Assembly: GCA_017446685.1 (NCBI GenBank)
Contig: JAFSQI010000035.1
Coordinates: 28,393-92,392, forward strand
DNA from: Butyrivibrio sp.
Lineage (GTDB): Bacteria > Bacillota > Clostridia > Lachnospirales > Lachnospiraceae
Reading direction: 5' to 3'
DNA length: 64,000 nt
Every line of letters begins with the position of its first letter. Position 1 is the stretch's first letter. Below the pieces are notes generated by a model. That model did no database searches. It was not told the DNA's origin and worked only from the letters and a program-made list of their open reading frames with translations. Both the position numbers and the translations under genes were made by a program. Positions 63,801-64,000 of the stretch are shown here, one piece after another.

Positions 63801-64000
63801 TTACAATTCAGTTGTCAGCCAATATATGAGTAGACATAAATGCTTATTTTCGTCTGCGTCGTAATTCATATAGATTCAAATACAAGAACAAGCTTCATTT
63901 CAACGTTGTTCAAAGCATTCAGCTTGTTCTTGTATTTTCATCTTATGAATTATCTCCTCGTCCGAGAATTGCACATTTATGTCCACTCATATAATCAGGC
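63801..64000. repeat. Long imperfect palindrome (repeat element, right end outside the window)
   Basis: Starts TTACAATTCAGTTGTCAGCC at 63801. The left arm (to about 63894) and the right arm (63921-64000) are imperfect reverse complements: tacaagaacaagct (63881-63894) pairs perfectly with 63921-63934, then attcat, and ATATGAGT-N-GACATAAATG in both arms. The right arm read backwards matches the copy at 29079-29140 over about 65 bp. The element likely ends some 20 bp beyond the window. Confidence 0.75.

Overview
The window is one continuous stretch of an AT-rich chromosome from an anaerobic Firmicute. It most likely comes from the family Lachnospiraceae and looks like a Butyrivibrio or Pseudobutyrivibrio type of rumen or gut fibre degrader. 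This is inference from gene content and protein style: DUF4364, DUF4250 and DUF2225 family proteins, an eponymous tig-clpP-clpX-engB order, PheB-hom-aspartokinase, many secreted polysaccharide hydrolases and strong GGAGG-type ribosome binding sites. No rRNA, tRNA, CRISPR array, phage or complete insertion sequence was seen.

Layout. 1-5.9 kb: end of a DUF4364 gene, malic enzyme, a membrane-anchored DUF5722-like protein, RarA and a radical SAM protein. 5.9-14 kb: a polysaccharide block with a GH5 endoglucanase, a large secreted modular alpha-amylase and a family 9 pectate lyase, with SfsA and a stand-alone CheY-type receiver between them. 14-21.7 kb: HAD phosphatase, sugar transferase, DEDDh exonuclease, ClpB, a corrinoid adenosyltransferase, a MetH-activation-like protein and a DUF308 membrane protein. 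21.7-26 kb: engB, clpX, clpP and tig. 26-33.5 kb: MATE transporter, CYTH and DJ-1/PfpI proteins, then malQ-lacI and tetR-pfkB. 33.5-42.5 kb: small anchored acidic protein, DUF2225, GlnRS, a PocR-GAF-PAS-GGDEF-EAL protein, IMP dehydrogenase and two membrane proteins. 42.5-45.7 kb: the aspartate pathway (pheB-like, hom, aspartokinase). 46-53.4 kb: a LacI regulator with two ABC permeases and a solute-binding lipoprotein, divergent from cellobiose phosphorylase. 53.6-58.2 kb: a tannase-like esterase lipoprotein with a two-component system. 58.4-60.6 kb: degenerate M23 protein, bactofilin, YerC and a cold-shock protein. 60.8-63.8 kb: hisA (eukaryotic type), dapB and dapA behind a lysine riboswitch.

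How it works together. Starch (amylase, MalQ), cellulose (GH5, an oligosaccharide ABC importer, GH94 phosphorylase), pectin (PL9) and ester-linked phenolics (tannase-like protein) are attacked outside the cell. The genes are controlled by LacI-type operators, a perfect CcpA cre site and probably a local two-component system. The aspartate family is controlled at two places: direct repeats in front of the ACT-domain gene and a lysine riboswitch in front of dapA.

The least explained part is non-coding. A set of long palindromic elements shares TTACAATTCAG-like or GTTACTRTTCAG-like arms, at 21.7, 29.1, 53.4 and 63.8-64.0 kb. They look like a dispersed, structured repeat family. Other notable points are a eukaryotic-type HisA co-transcribed with dap genes, a PfkB protein lacking its catalytic Asp, and a structured roughly 180-nt leader in front of the esterase gene.
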